Shown piece after piece: positions 1 to 7,246 of a stretch of 8,038 bases of DNA. The stretch lies in contig JALOTI010000073.1 of assembly GCA_025457985.1 (NCBI GenBank), positions 1 through 8,038 of the forward strand. The letters run 5' to 3'. Position 1 is the first letter of the stretch. Every line of letters starts with the position of its first letter. A program made the position numbers and the translations under genes. Under the pieces are notes generated by a model. It saw only the letters and a program-made list of their open reading frames with translations, searched no databases and was not told the origin of the DNA. The DNA is from Leptospira sp. (GTDB taxonomy: Bacteria; Spirochaetota; Leptospiria; Leptospirales; Leptospiraceae).

Positions 1-310
1 CGTACAAACCAAGTAATCCCGGCGTGTGGATATGGATTAGGTCAGGTTTGAAGTCTTCGATGATTTTTTTAATTTTGCCTGGGGATGGTAGAACGACCTT
101 AATGTCTGGGTAACTCGGTAAATAACCACATCTAAATCGAACCACTTGGATCTGGTCCGTCATTCGTTCAAAATCACCATCCCCGTATTTAGGAGCACAG
201 ATTAAGAACTCATGACCACGAAGAGCGAGCAACTCTGAAAAATTCTTTATTGAGACGGCAACCCCATCTGTTTTTGGCAAAAAAGTATCAGAAAAATATA
301 GTACTCGCAC
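1..310 (-). CDS. GT4-family glycosyltransferase, N-terminal part (runs off left edge)
   Basis: The reading frame opens with GTG at 310 and stays open for 103 codons to the window edge. The product starts [20 protein letters not shown] and later has the segment [14 protein letters not shown]. Both are typical of the first Rossmann domain of GT-B, GT4-type retaining glycosyltransferases: the acceptor-side loop after the first strand ([10 protein letters not shown]) and the conserved HIHTPG strand end, as in PimB/MgtA/SqdX-like mannosyl- or glucosyltransferases. The C-terminal nucleotide-sugar-binding half, with its E-x7-E motif, lies outside the window, so donor and acceptor cannot be named. 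The GTG start is favoured because an in-frame TAA lies two codons upstream (316-314) and a good Shine-Dalgarno sequence sits six bases before it. There is no signal peptide, so it is a cytoplasmic or membrane-associated enzyme. It diverges from the O-antigen ligase gene, in keeping with a surface-glycan locus. Confidence 0.9.
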   Translation of the reverse strand, partial: MRVLYFSDTFLPKTDGVAVSIKNFSELLALRGHEFLICAPKYGDGDFERMTDQIQVVRFRCGYLPSYPDIKVVLPSPGKIKKIIEDFKPDLIHIHTPGLLGLY

Positions 311-316
311 ACGTTA

Positions 317-323
317 CCTCTTT
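317..323 (-). promoter_or_regulatory. Ribosome binding site for the GT4 gene
   Basis: Read on the minus strand this is AAAGAGG, six bases before the GTG at 310. It supports the non-ATG start of the left-edge glycosyltransferase. It lies within the narrow region shared with the start of the divergent ligase gene. Confidence 0.65.
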
Positions 324-358
324 ACAAATTGGAAGAAAGGATTAGTTTCAACCAAAGT

Positions 359-1660
359 ATGATTTACCGAACCTATCTGGTTTTCCTAACTCTGTCTATC
401 ATTTCCTGTGCACTTTCGGTTTCTCTTAGCCAAGTTTTTTTGGCCTTATCCTTTATCCTTTTCCTATTTTTGAATCCCAAACCCAAATTTCAGTCCTATT
501 TGGTGAAGGTTTTGTTTTTATTTTACGGCTGGCAGATCATCAGTTTTTGTTATCATTATATAGGTTCGGGGTTAGATTCGTCTTTCGCAAAACATGCCTT
601 TAATGAAGAGATGAAAGATATTTTTTTAGTTTCGGCTTTTTTTACGATTCAAGGAATAAAAGCAGAAGATCGCAAATATCTCTATCGTGTTCTCGTCGCA
701 TTTGCGATTACTATTGCAGTTACAGGTTTTATCTCTCTATTTTCTTCCGTTCGTTTATCCAGGTTAGTTTCTGATTTGTACAAAGTGTCACCAAGTTGGA
801 AGTTCCAACATCATTATGGAAGTGTTCTCGGAATTGATGTCCATCTGCCAATTGGTTTTATGAACACCCACCTAACATTTGGTGGGCTTTTAATGTTCAT
901 TTATCCATTTTTTATTTTTCATGTTTATGATCTTTGGAAAACCAAAGCAAAGATCATTAGATTAGCAACCTGGATACTTTTACTCGGAATGGTAACGATT
1001 GTCTTTTTATTTAATAATGCAAGGTCTGCATTAATTGGTATGGGAATTAGTTTGTTACTCGGTTTTTATGTTTTAGCCTTTGTAGAGAATGCTATTTCAA
1101 CAAAAATCCTAAAACGTGCAGGGATCTCATTCTTATTTTTTTTAGCAATTTGTTTTGTTGGTTATAAAACTTCGGAACCAGTACAAAAAGTAATCAATCC
1201 ACTTTTTGGCGGAGAAAAACACACAGACAGTGGACGTACATTTATTTGGCACTCAACCTATCCTCTGATTCAAACCAATCCAATCTTTGGAATCGGTAGT
1301 GGAAAGTACAAAGAGGAGATCGAGTTATCGAGAAAACAATTGTCGTTCGAAGAAAAGGAATTGAGTTTCTTTTACGAAGTGACTCAAAGGGGACATTCGC
1401 ATAACGACTACCTGCATCTGATGACTATCTTTGGGGTTCCACAGTTTATACTTTATTTAAGTTTAATGTCACTTATTCTATTTACCTTACTAAAAAGAGA
1501 AATTCCCAACTCTACAAAATACCTAACCTATGGACTTGGTGGATTCTTTTTTTCCGGAATTTTACAATGTTACTTCCAAGATGATGAAGTTTTAATCGTA
1601 TTTATGTTTTTGTTAGGTTACTTGAATATCTATTTGGAAAAGGAATCGGCTGAAGTATGA
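359..1660 (+). CDS. O-antigen ligase / Wzy-type polymerase family membrane protein
   Basis: This is a polytopic inner-membrane protein of about 433 residues with roughly 11-12 hydrophobic segments. It has the signature of the Wzy_C/WaaL family, which transfers or polymerises lipid-linked glycans on the periplasmic face. Visible motifs are GFMNTHLTFG (about 167-176), NNARSALIG (about 219-227, with the conserved Arg), SGRTFIWHS (about 291-299) and HSHNDYLH (about 346-353) in the large periplasmic loop, followed by two or three closing helices. Ligase and polymerase cannot be told apart by sequence alone. The start is uncertain. The frame also permits TTG at 329, giving ten more residues, but that codon has no Shine-Dalgarno sequence. 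ATG at 359 opens directly into the first membrane helix, although its nearest purine-rich stretch (331-340) is too far upstream to be ideal. The stop overlaps the next gene's start (ATGA), so it is probably the first gene of an operon. Confidence 0.9.
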   Translation: MIYRTYLVFLTLSIISCALSVSLSQVFLALSFILFLFLNPKPKFQSYLVKVLFLFYGWQIISFCYHYIGSGLDSSFAKHAFNEEMKDIFLVSAFFTIQGIKAEDRKYLYRVLVAFAITIAVTGFISLFSSVRLSRLVSDLYKVSPSWKFQHHYGSVLGIDVHLPIGFMNTHLTFGGLLMFIYPFFIFHVYDLWKTKAKIIRLATWILLLGMVTIVFLFNNARSALIGMGISLLLGFYVLAFVENAISTKILKRAGISFLFFLAICFVGYKTSEPVQKVINPLFGGEKHTDSGRTFIWHSTYPLIQTNPIFGIGSGKYKEEIELSRKQLSFEEKELSFFYEVTQRGHSHNDYLHLMTIFGVPQFILYLSLMSLILFTLLKREIPNSTKYLTYGLGGFFFSGILQCYFQDDEVLIVFMFLLGYLNIYLEKESAEV

Positions 1661-3624
1661 AAAAACTCTCTACCTCTGGTGAATGGTTTGTAGACGAACA
1701 CGGAAGGAAAGTTATTTTAAGGGGAGTCAATCTCGGTGGAGATACAAAAGTCCCCTATCCAAATGGCGGAACACAGTTCCCAACTGATTTTTCTGATCAC
1801 AAAGATGTAAGTTTTATAGGTCGACCTTTCCCTTTGATTGAAGCAGATGAACACTTAACAAGACTTAAGCTTTGGGGATTTAATGTTTTACGACTCCTAA
1901 CAACATGGGAGGCCGTTGAACACAAAGGTCCAGGCGAGTATGACACGGAGTATTTGGATTATTATACAGAAATCGTCAAAAAAGCAGGTGAATATGGATT
2001 CTATGTTTTTGTAGATTTCCACCAAGATGTTTGGTCAAGAATGACGGGAGGAGATGGATCTCCTGCTTGGATATTTGAAAAGATTGGAATAGATTACAAA
2101 AAACTCTCTAAAGCAGATGCCGCACTAGTGATGCAATCTCGATATGATTATACCAAACCAAATACAAGACAGGAGAACAATTATCCTACCATGTGTTGGT
2201 CACAAAACTACAGGTATGCGGGAAATGCAATCATGTGGACTCTCTTTTTTGGTGGAAGGGATTTTGCTCCCAATTTCAAAATTGAAGGAAAGAATATTCA
2301 AGATTACCTCCAAGACCATTATCTTGGTTGTATGGAGGAAATAGCAAAACGGGTAAAGGATTTTGATTTTGTTTTGGGATTTGATTCTCTAAACGAACCT
2401 GGTAAGGGATTTATAGGCCGAGCTATGAATGATCGTGGACTGGTCGACACAGAACTGGAACCAAAAAAACCAGGCTTGGCTTGGTCTCCTATAGATGCCT
2501 TGTATTCATCTCATGGTCATACGATCGAACTACCATACCTTACTTTAAATGTACTTAAAGGTGGCTTTGTCCCAACAAAAAACCAAATCATCAATCCAAA
2601 TGAAGTTTCAATTTGGTTTCCAGACTGTCCTGGTGATCCCTTCCAATTGGAAGGTGCTTATACGATTACAAAAGATGGAACTCCGTTTATAGAGAAAAAT
2701 GACTATTTCCAAGTAGTAAATGGAGAAAAAATTGAGTTTGATAGAGACTATCTAATTCCCTTTATGAGACGAGTTGGAGAACGCATTCAAAAGATCAATC
2801 CTACTTGGATGGTATTTATTGAGAGGGAAGCGACAGATGCATTCGTGAATCCCAAGTTAAATGGCGAAGTTCCTAAAAATTCTGTTAATGCTGCTCATTG
2901 GTATGATTTGATCACCCTACTCTTTAAAACTTTTTTATATCCCATAACGATTGATACACGCACAAAAAAATTAGTCTTTTTTCGTAAGGGAATCCAAAAG
3001 ATGTATGTGCGCCAATTAGCAAGGATTAAATCAACTGCAGATTCCGTGGCTGGCAAAATTCCAAGCCTAGTTGGGGAATTTGGGATTCCCTTCGACTTAC
3101 AAAATGGAAAAGCTTACAAAGAATGGAATAAGGGAAATCGGAGCCCCAAAATTTGGAAAAAACATATAATGGCTCTCGATTCGATGTTCAATGCTTTAGA
3201 TGAACTTTTTCTTTCCGGTACACTTTGGAACTATACCGCGAGCAATGAAAACAATCTTATGATCGGAGATGGTTGGAATCAAGAGGACCTGAGCATCTTT
3301 TCTAAAGATCAAAATTTAAATTTAGAATTAGATGGTTACGGTGGTGGCGGACGAGCTATTGAGGGATTTTGTAGGCCTTATGCTTCCTTCATTCAAGGAA
3401 CTCCCATCCGAATGAAATACGAGTTAAGCTCAAAACGATTTGATTTTGAATGGGAGTCTGATATTAAAATCCAAGAACCAACTATAATTCAGGTTCCAAG
3501 ATTCGTAACCCCAAATGGTTATTCGATAGAATTAAAAAATGCCGAAAAAATTCAAGAGAAAGGCCACCAAATTTATGTAAGAGGATTCGGTGGAGTTTCA
3601 TCTATTCAATTGAGGTTCTTATGA
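1657..3624 (+). CDS. Cytosolic glycoside hydrolase family 5 enzyme, steryl-glucosidase/endoglycoceramidase-like
   Basis: This 655-residue (beta/alpha)8 retaining glycosidase of GH5 type has WFVDEHGRKVILRGVNLGGD near the N-terminus, FVDFHQDVWSRMTGGDG (118-134), the acid/base motif SLNEPGK with Glu247, H414-W-Y, and the nucleophile motif LVGEFGIPFD with Glu474. A C-terminal beta-rich section follows GGGGRAIEGFCRPYASFIQG (562-581). The HQDVWSR loop, the long insertions between the two catalytic residues, and the GGRA...FCRPY link to a C-terminal sheet domain resemble fungal EGCrP2/Egh1-type enzymes (GH5 subfamily 12), which cleave steryl beta-glucosides or glucosylceramide. That subfamily placement is from memory and the substrate is inferred. 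Both catalytic glutamates are present. There is no signal peptide or membrane helix, so it should act in the cytosol on an internal glycolipid rather than on polysaccharide outside the cell. The gene overlaps both neighbours by ATGA, which suggests translational coupling to the ligase and the cyclase. Confidence 0.87.
   Translation: MKKLSTSGEWFVDEHGRKVILRGVNLGGDTKVPYPNGGTQFPTDFSDHKDVSFIGRPFPLIEADEHLTRLKLWGFNVLRLLTTWEAVEHKGPGEYDTEYLDYYTEIVKKAGEYGFYVFVDFHQDVWSRMTGGDGSPAWIFEKIGIDYKKLSKADAALVMQSRYDYTKPNTRQENNYPTMCWSQNYRYAGNAIMWTLFFGGRDFAPNFKIEGKNIQDYLQDHYLGCMEEIAKRVKDFDFVLGFDSLNEPGKGFIGRAMNDRGLVDTELEPKKPGLAWSPIDALYSSHGHTIELPYLTLNVLKGGFVPTKNQIINPNEVSIWFPDCPGDPFQLEGAYTITKDGTPFIEKNDYFQVVNGEKIEFDRDYLIPFMRRVGERIQKINPTWMVFIEREATDAFVNPKLNGEVPKNSVNAAHWYDLITLLFKTFLYPITIDTRTKKLVFFRKGIQKMYVRQLARIKSTADSVAGKIPSLVGEFGIPFDLQNGKAYKEWNKGNRSPKIWKKHIMALDSMFNALDELFLSGTLWNYTASNENNLMIGDGWNQEDLSIFSKDQNLNLELDGYGGGGRAIEGFCRPYASFIQGTPIRMKYELSSKRFDFEWESDIKIQEPTIIQVPRFVTPNGYSIELKNAEKIQEKGHQIYVRGFGGVSSIQLRFL
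3612..3615 (+). promoter_or_regulatory. Ribosome binding site for the cyclase gene
   Basis: GAGG lies five bases before the ATG at 3621, inside the last codons of the GH5 gene. It supports that start, so the cyclase can be translated independently as well as by coupling through the ATGA overlap. Confidence 0.55.
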
Positions 3625-5465
3625 TTGATTTGGAAACAGTTCTTAGCAAACACCCTTGGGACAAATCACTCACCGGAAAAACCTTAGATTTCTTTTGGGA
3701 ATTTGATCTTTCGGTAACTCGGGAAGAAATTTGGCCCTTTTTAATTGATACTTCTTCGTTTAACAAACGCTTGGGGTTACCTCGATTGAATTATGAAGAG
3801 AAGAATGGGCGTTTGTATGGAAAAACGAAACAGGGTGGGATACTTCTTGAATGGGAAGAAGAGCCATGGGAGTGGGAATATTTAAAAGAGATGGCAAATG
3901 GCCGGATCTACTCCAAAGGATTTGGCAAGTATCTAAGAGTAAGATATTTTTTAGAGAGCCTCGGTGAGTCCAGGTCCAAACTTTACGTATACTTTGGATG
4001 GGTTCCTCGTAATTTTATCTGTAAACAAGTTTTAAAGTATGCAATGCCAAAACTTAAGGAAGATTTCCAACAAGTTTTCAATTCCATCCAAGACGAAATT
4101 AAAAAGAAAATTAAACCACAAAATGTTCTTTCAAGTAAAGGCTTTATACCCGATGCACAATGGGTTCAAATGAGTAAACTTGACCAGACGATCCCAGAAT
4201 TAATCTCTAAAGGAATTCCCAAAGAGCTCGTGAATCAGATATTCGATTGGATCAAAAACGCGGATGATAATAGTCTGGATCGTATTCGGATAAAATATCT
4301 AGCAAACAAGTTTGATGCAACTATTGAAGATGTTTTACTTCTCTTTTTGTATGGATGTCGTCTTGGTATATTCACCTTAAGTTGGGATATAGTTTGTCCA
4401 CATTGTCGAGGTGTCCGATCCTCATTAGTAAAATTGGGAGACTTGCCAGAAAAAGACGAATGTGAAGTATGTGATATTCAATTTGATACAACCACAATAA
4501 ACTCAATCGAAGTAACTTTTTATATACATCCTCAAGTTCGAATCGTCCAAAAACAGATGTATTGTGCTGCCGAACCTAACACAAAACAACACATTCTTTT
4601 AACAAAGCCAATTGCAGCAAAAAAATCTTTTAATACCAATCTCCTTTTGGGGAAAGGTCTCTATCGACTAAGAAAAAAGGGAGAAAAGAAATTCCAATTC
4701 GTTGAAATTCACCCAAATCATGTACACACAGATATACTTTGGTTAAATGAAACAGAAGGTTCTGAAATTAAAGTTGCTCCAAAACCAAATCTTGTTTTTG
4801 AAAATGATTCTAATGATGCAGTAACGATCGTATTAGAGGAACGCACAGAAGATAAATTGAGTTTAAGACCTACAGAGATCTTCAATTTTCAAGAATTTAG
4901 AGATTTGTTTTCTGAGGAAGCAATCGCAACAAATCTGCAATTAGATATAGGCATTAAAACAATCCTGTTCACAGATATAGTTGGCTCGACAAGATTTTAT
5001 GAAACAGAAGGTGACCATGGTGCTTTTTTACAGGTACGAGAGCACTTTATCAAAACAAATCAAATCATCACAAACTTTAAGGGTGTTGTCGTAAAGACCA
5101 TTGGTGATGCCGTTATGGCAAGTTTTTCCTCTCCCTTACAGGCGTTAAAGGCATCTAAAGAAATGTTAGAATGGTTTCACCCGGAAAACAAACATACACC
5201 TGTTCGTATTCGTATTTCCATTCACACTGGAAATTGTTTGGCGGTGAATCTAAATAGCAATATAGATTATTTCGGGAATACGGTCAATTACACGGCTAAA
5301 ATGCAAGGAATGACAGACGCATCCGAAATCTCCATAAGCCAAACTGTTTTTAGAGACTCGGAAGTAAGAGATTACTTCCGCGCAAATGAAATCAAACTTC
5401 GGAAATTGGAATTCAAATTATCATGGGTAGATCGAATCGACCCAATATATATTTGGAAGGTATGA
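3621..5465 (+). CDS. SRPBCC - zinc ribbon (DUF5939-like) - class III adenylate/guanylate cyclase
   Basis: This 614-residue protein without signal peptide or membrane helices has three visible parts. Residues about 20-160 look like an SRPBCC/START-type ligand-binding fold (FFWEFDLSVTREEIWPFLID, then FNKRLGLP). Residues about 175-420 resemble the DUF5939 region found before many bacterial cyclases, with a four-cysteine zinc ribbon (CPHC at 259-262, CEVC at 281-284) and the following EVTFYIHPQVR stretch. Residues about 440-600 are a class III nucleotidyl cyclase domain. ILFTDIVGST holds metal-binding Asp452, VKTIGDAVMASF holds Lys492 and metal-binding Asp496, and DYFGNTVNYTAKMQ holds the purine-contacting Asp549 and Asn556. 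Lys492 with Asp549 matches the adenine-specifying pair, so cAMP is the likely product. Position 560 is Lys where an Arg normally stabilises the transition state. The protein probably senses a hydrophobic or glycolipid ligand and signals by cyclic nucleotide; the ligand is inferred. It is coupled to the GH5 gene by an ATGA overlap. Confidence 0.9.
   Translation: MIDLETVLSKHPWDKSLTGKTLDFFWEFDLSVTREEIWPFLIDTSSFNKRLGLPRLNYEEKNGRLYGKTKQGGILLEWEEEPWEWEYLKEMANGRIYSKGFGKYLRVRYFLESLGESRSKLYVYFGWVPRNFICKQVLKYAMPKLKEDFQQVFNSIQDEIKKKIKPQNVLSSKGFIPDAQWVQMSKLDQTIPELISKGIPKELVNQIFDWIKNADDNSLDRIRIKYLANKFDATIEDVLLLFLYGCRLGIFTLSWDIVCPHCRGVRSSLVKLGDLPEKDECEVCDIQFDTTTINSIEVTFYIHPQVRIVQKQMYCAAEPNTKQHILLTKPIAAKKSFNTNLLLGKGLYRLRKKGEKKFQFVEIHPNHVHTDILWLNETEGSEIKVAPKPNLVFENDSNDAVTIVLEERTEDKLSLRPTEIFNFQEFRDLFSEEAIATNLQLDIGIKTILFTDIVGSTRFYETEGDHGAFLQVREHFIKTNQIITNFKGVVVKTIGDAVMASFSSPLQALKASKEMLEWFHPENKHTPVRIRISIHTGNCLAVNLNSNIDYFGNTVNYTAKMQGMTDASEISISQTVFRDSEVRDYFRANEIKLRKLEFKLSWVDRIDPIYIWKV
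5455..5460 (+). promoter_or_regulatory. Possible ribosome binding site for an upstream CTG start of the GT2 gene
   Basis: GGAAGG sits at the very end of the cyclase gene, six bases before CTG at 5467. That CTG is in frame with the GT2 gene, and no stop codon intervenes before the ATG at 5500. The ATG itself is preceded by a pyrimidine run (TCCTCCT), the opposite of a Shine-Dalgarno sequence. The match could be chance, because the same bases also encode the cyclase C-terminus. Confidence 0.3.
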
Positions 5466-5499
5466 ACTGAAAAAGTTTAATTTTAAAACATATCCTCCT

Positions 5500-6441
5500 A
5501 TGAAGAAAAAACGCAAAAAGAAGATAAGTATTGTTGCTCCTTTTTACAACGAGGAGAAGGGTTTGAGTGAATTCTTCAGTCGAGTTGAATCTGTTTTAGA
5601 TAGGATTCCGTTTGAATATGAAATCATATGCATCAATGATGGAAGCCGAGATAATACATTTGATCACCTAATCTTGGAACATCGACGAAATCCTAAAATC
5701 AAATTGATCAATTTTTCCAGAAATTTTGGCAAAGAGGCAGCACTTTCCTGTGGTCTATTTTATGCTTCGGGAGATATAGTAATACCGATAGATTCGGATT
5801 TACAGGATCCGCCAGAACTCATTCCACAAATGATTTCTAAATGGGAAGAAGGATTCGATGTTGTCTATGCAAAACGTAAAGAAAGGTCTGGCGAAACCTG
5901 GCTTAAAAAGATAACAGCTAAGATTTTTTACCGTAGCATCAGTTATATGAGCGAAGTAAACATCGCCCAGGATGTTGGAGATTTTCGCCTAATGGATAGA
6001 AAGGTTGTCAATTCTGTAAATACCCTTTTAGAAAAAAATAGATTTATGAAGGGAATTTTTTCCTGGGTTGGGTTCAAACAAACTTATATCGAATATGTTA
6101 GGGATTCTAGATACCAAGGGGATTCAAAATGGAACTATTGGAAACTTTGGAACTTTGCTTTGGACGGAATCTTGATGTTTAGCGCAATGCCACTCAAAGT
6201 CTGGAGTTATATTGGATTTACTGTTTCTGGATTTGCTTTTTTCTATTTACTCTTTCGAATCATCCGTGTGATGATACGTGGCATTGATGTTCCTGGATAT
6301 GATTCAACAATTGTAATCATCCTTTTTTTAGGAGGAATCCAATTGATTGGAATCGGAGTTTTAGGAGAGTATCTTGCTCGTATATTTCATGAAGTGAAAA
6401 ATAGACCGCTTTATATCATACGGGATGAAATAGGCTTTTAA
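5500..6441 (+). CDS. GT2 polyprenyl-phosphate glycosyltransferase (GtrB/DPM1-like)
   Basis: This 313-residue GT-A enzyme is likely to transfer a sugar from a nucleotide donor onto undecaprenyl phosphate at the cytoplasmic face of the inner membrane. Visible features are a very basic N-terminus (KKKRKKK), the donor-binding start ISIVAPFYNEEKG, INDGSRDNT (45-53), the DXD-type metal motif in PIDSDLQDPPE (Asp98, Asp100), GDFRLMDR (160-167), and RYQGDSKW (204-211). Two C-terminal membrane helices (about 232-256 and 268-290) are followed by the family tail EVKNRPLYIIRDE. Length and architecture match complete GtrB/YfdH/ArnC-like proteins. Such lipid-linked sugars usually feed periplasmic glycan decoration, which fits the upstream ligase. 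It lies 34 bases after the cyclase stop and is probably in the same operon. The ATG lacks a Shine-Dalgarno sequence. An in-frame CTG at 5467 with a well-spaced GGAAGG is an alternative start that would add eleven residues. Confidence 0.92.
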   Translation: MKKKRKKKISIVAPFYNEEKGLSEFFSRVESVLDRIPFEYEIICINDGSRDNTFDHLILEHRRNPKIKLINFSRNFGKEAALSCGLFYASGDIVIPIDSDLQDPPELIPQMISKWEEGFDVVYAKRKERSGETWLKKITAKIFYRSISYMSEVNIAQDVGDFRLMDRKVVNSVNTLLEKNRFMKGIFSWVGFKQTYIEYVRDSRYQGDSKWNYWKLWNFALDGILMFSAMPLKVWSYIGFTVSGFAFFYLLFRIIRVMIRGIDVPGYDSTIVIILFLGGIQLIGIGVLGEYLARIFHEVKNRPLYIIRDEIGF

Positions 6442-6445
6442 TTTT

Positions 6446-6479
6446 AAAAAAATTACCAAAATATTTGAAAGCAAGTATT
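6446..6479. terminator. Weak candidate terminator region between convergent genes
   Basis: The 61-base gap between the two converging stops is almost all A/T. It contains an eight-pair arm (6460-6467 with 6472-6479, loop AAAG, one G-U pair on the plus strand) and a run of seven A at 6446-6452. For minus-strand transcription that run gives a U tract a few bases after the hairpin, but there the arm has a C-A mismatch. The stem is AT-rich and weak, so this is only a suggestion. Confidence 0.22.
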
Positions 6480-6502
6480 ACGTATGGATAGACGTAGACG
6501 AT

Positions 6503-7246
6503 TCAATCACCACCTTCCACAAAAAAGATCATCATCCATTTTTTATCTTTCTTGGAAAACCCAACTCGGTAGTCGAGTGGGTCTCGCAAGTATTGTTTAC
6601 AAATATAACCAATGGTTCCATCTGAAATGCATACCTTCTGCCAAACACAAGGTTCACCAGGGGATTTCTTTTGGGTGTTGGAAGTTTCGTCGTATTCATT
6701 TTTGACAAATTCCCAACTCAACTGTGCGCGGATTTTTCCTTTGATTGTTGGCTGGTCACGAACATTGACTGTATTTCCAGTAATCAATGAATATGAATAG
6801 GGATCAATATTATTAGGTGTTTGGTGGAATAAAAAAGGTGCCGCCCATATTTGATCTTTAAAAGTAAATCCAAGCGCAATTGTGTCTGACATCGTTTTCC
6901 AAAAATCGGAATTTTTAGGATTTTTGTCTAGTTTCCAATACTTCAAGAATTTTTGTTTCCCTGTTCCGTTTGCATCAAACGAAAAGGATATATTAGTATC
7001 TAAAACCTGCTCAATAAACTTAATATCTTTCTCTTTAATTGCCTTTTCGAACTTTTCTCTGAAAGAAAAAAAGTCCATATCTTCTCTGGATGTATCAACA
7101 GGTTTTAAAAGAACAGGTTCGAATGGCTCACATGGTAGTATTACTTGTGTTAGACTTAAGCAAATAACTATCAGGACAACCAAGAACGCTAAACTATATT
7201 TGAAATTAAAACTTAAATACCTATTCATGGGGCCCATTCGTAACAT
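6503..7246 (-). CDS. SH3-domain envelope protein with N-terminal membrane anchor
   Basis: This 247-residue protein has one strong hydrophobic segment (about 17-37, YSLAFLVVLIVICLSLTQVI) followed by Cys39. It is either a signal anchor or a signal peptide. The residues before Cys39 (ILPC, with Pro at -1) are a poor lipobox, so lipoprotein status is doubtful. Residues about 58-140 are a charged region I do not recognise beyond its resemblance to other Leptospira hypothetical proteins. Residues about 152-222 form a bacterial SH3-like domain: SLITGNTVNVRDQPTIKGKI is the classic N-V-R-x-x-P start, and VWQKVCISDGTIGYICKQYL is its closing W-x-K-V...G-Y-I/V strand. Such domains often bind peptidoglycan or cell-wall proteins on the periplasmic side. 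Three start codons are close together (7246, 7237, 7228). The first overlaps the upstream regulator's stop as TAATG, which favours coupling, but none has a clear Shine-Dalgarno sequence. The partner and exact role are unknown. Confidence 0.8.
   Translation of the reverse strand: MLRMGPMNRYLSFNFKYSLAFLVVLIVICLSLTQVILPCEPFEPVLLKPVDTSREDMDFFSFREKFEKAIKEKDIKFIEQVLDTNISFSFDANGTGKQKFLKYWKLDKNPKNSDFWKTMSDTIALGFTFKDQIWAAPFLFHQTPNNIDPYSYSLITGNTVNVRDQPTIKGKIRAQLSWEFVKNEYDETSNTQKKSPGEPCVWQKVCISDGTIGYICKQYLRDPLDYRVGFSKKDKKWMMIFFVEGGD

Noticed and set aside
2144..2344. Short plus-strand open frame inside the GH5 gene
   Set aside because: It is in another frame of a clear, well-motivated GH5 coding region, and its product has no recognisable features.
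6479..6484. TACGTA palindrome in the convergent intergenic gap, considered as an operator
   Set aside because: Six-base palindromes are common by chance, and the position between two stop codons makes a regulatory role unlikely.
6484..6705. Plus-strand open frame opposite the SH3 gene
   Set aside because: It lies antisense to a convincing minus-strand gene with SH3 motifs. The translated product has no family resemblance, and there is no ribosome site.
6612..6800. Second plus-strand open frame opposite the SH3 gene
   Set aside because: It is antisense to the SH3 domain coding region and is explained by the low stop frequency of the opposite strand.
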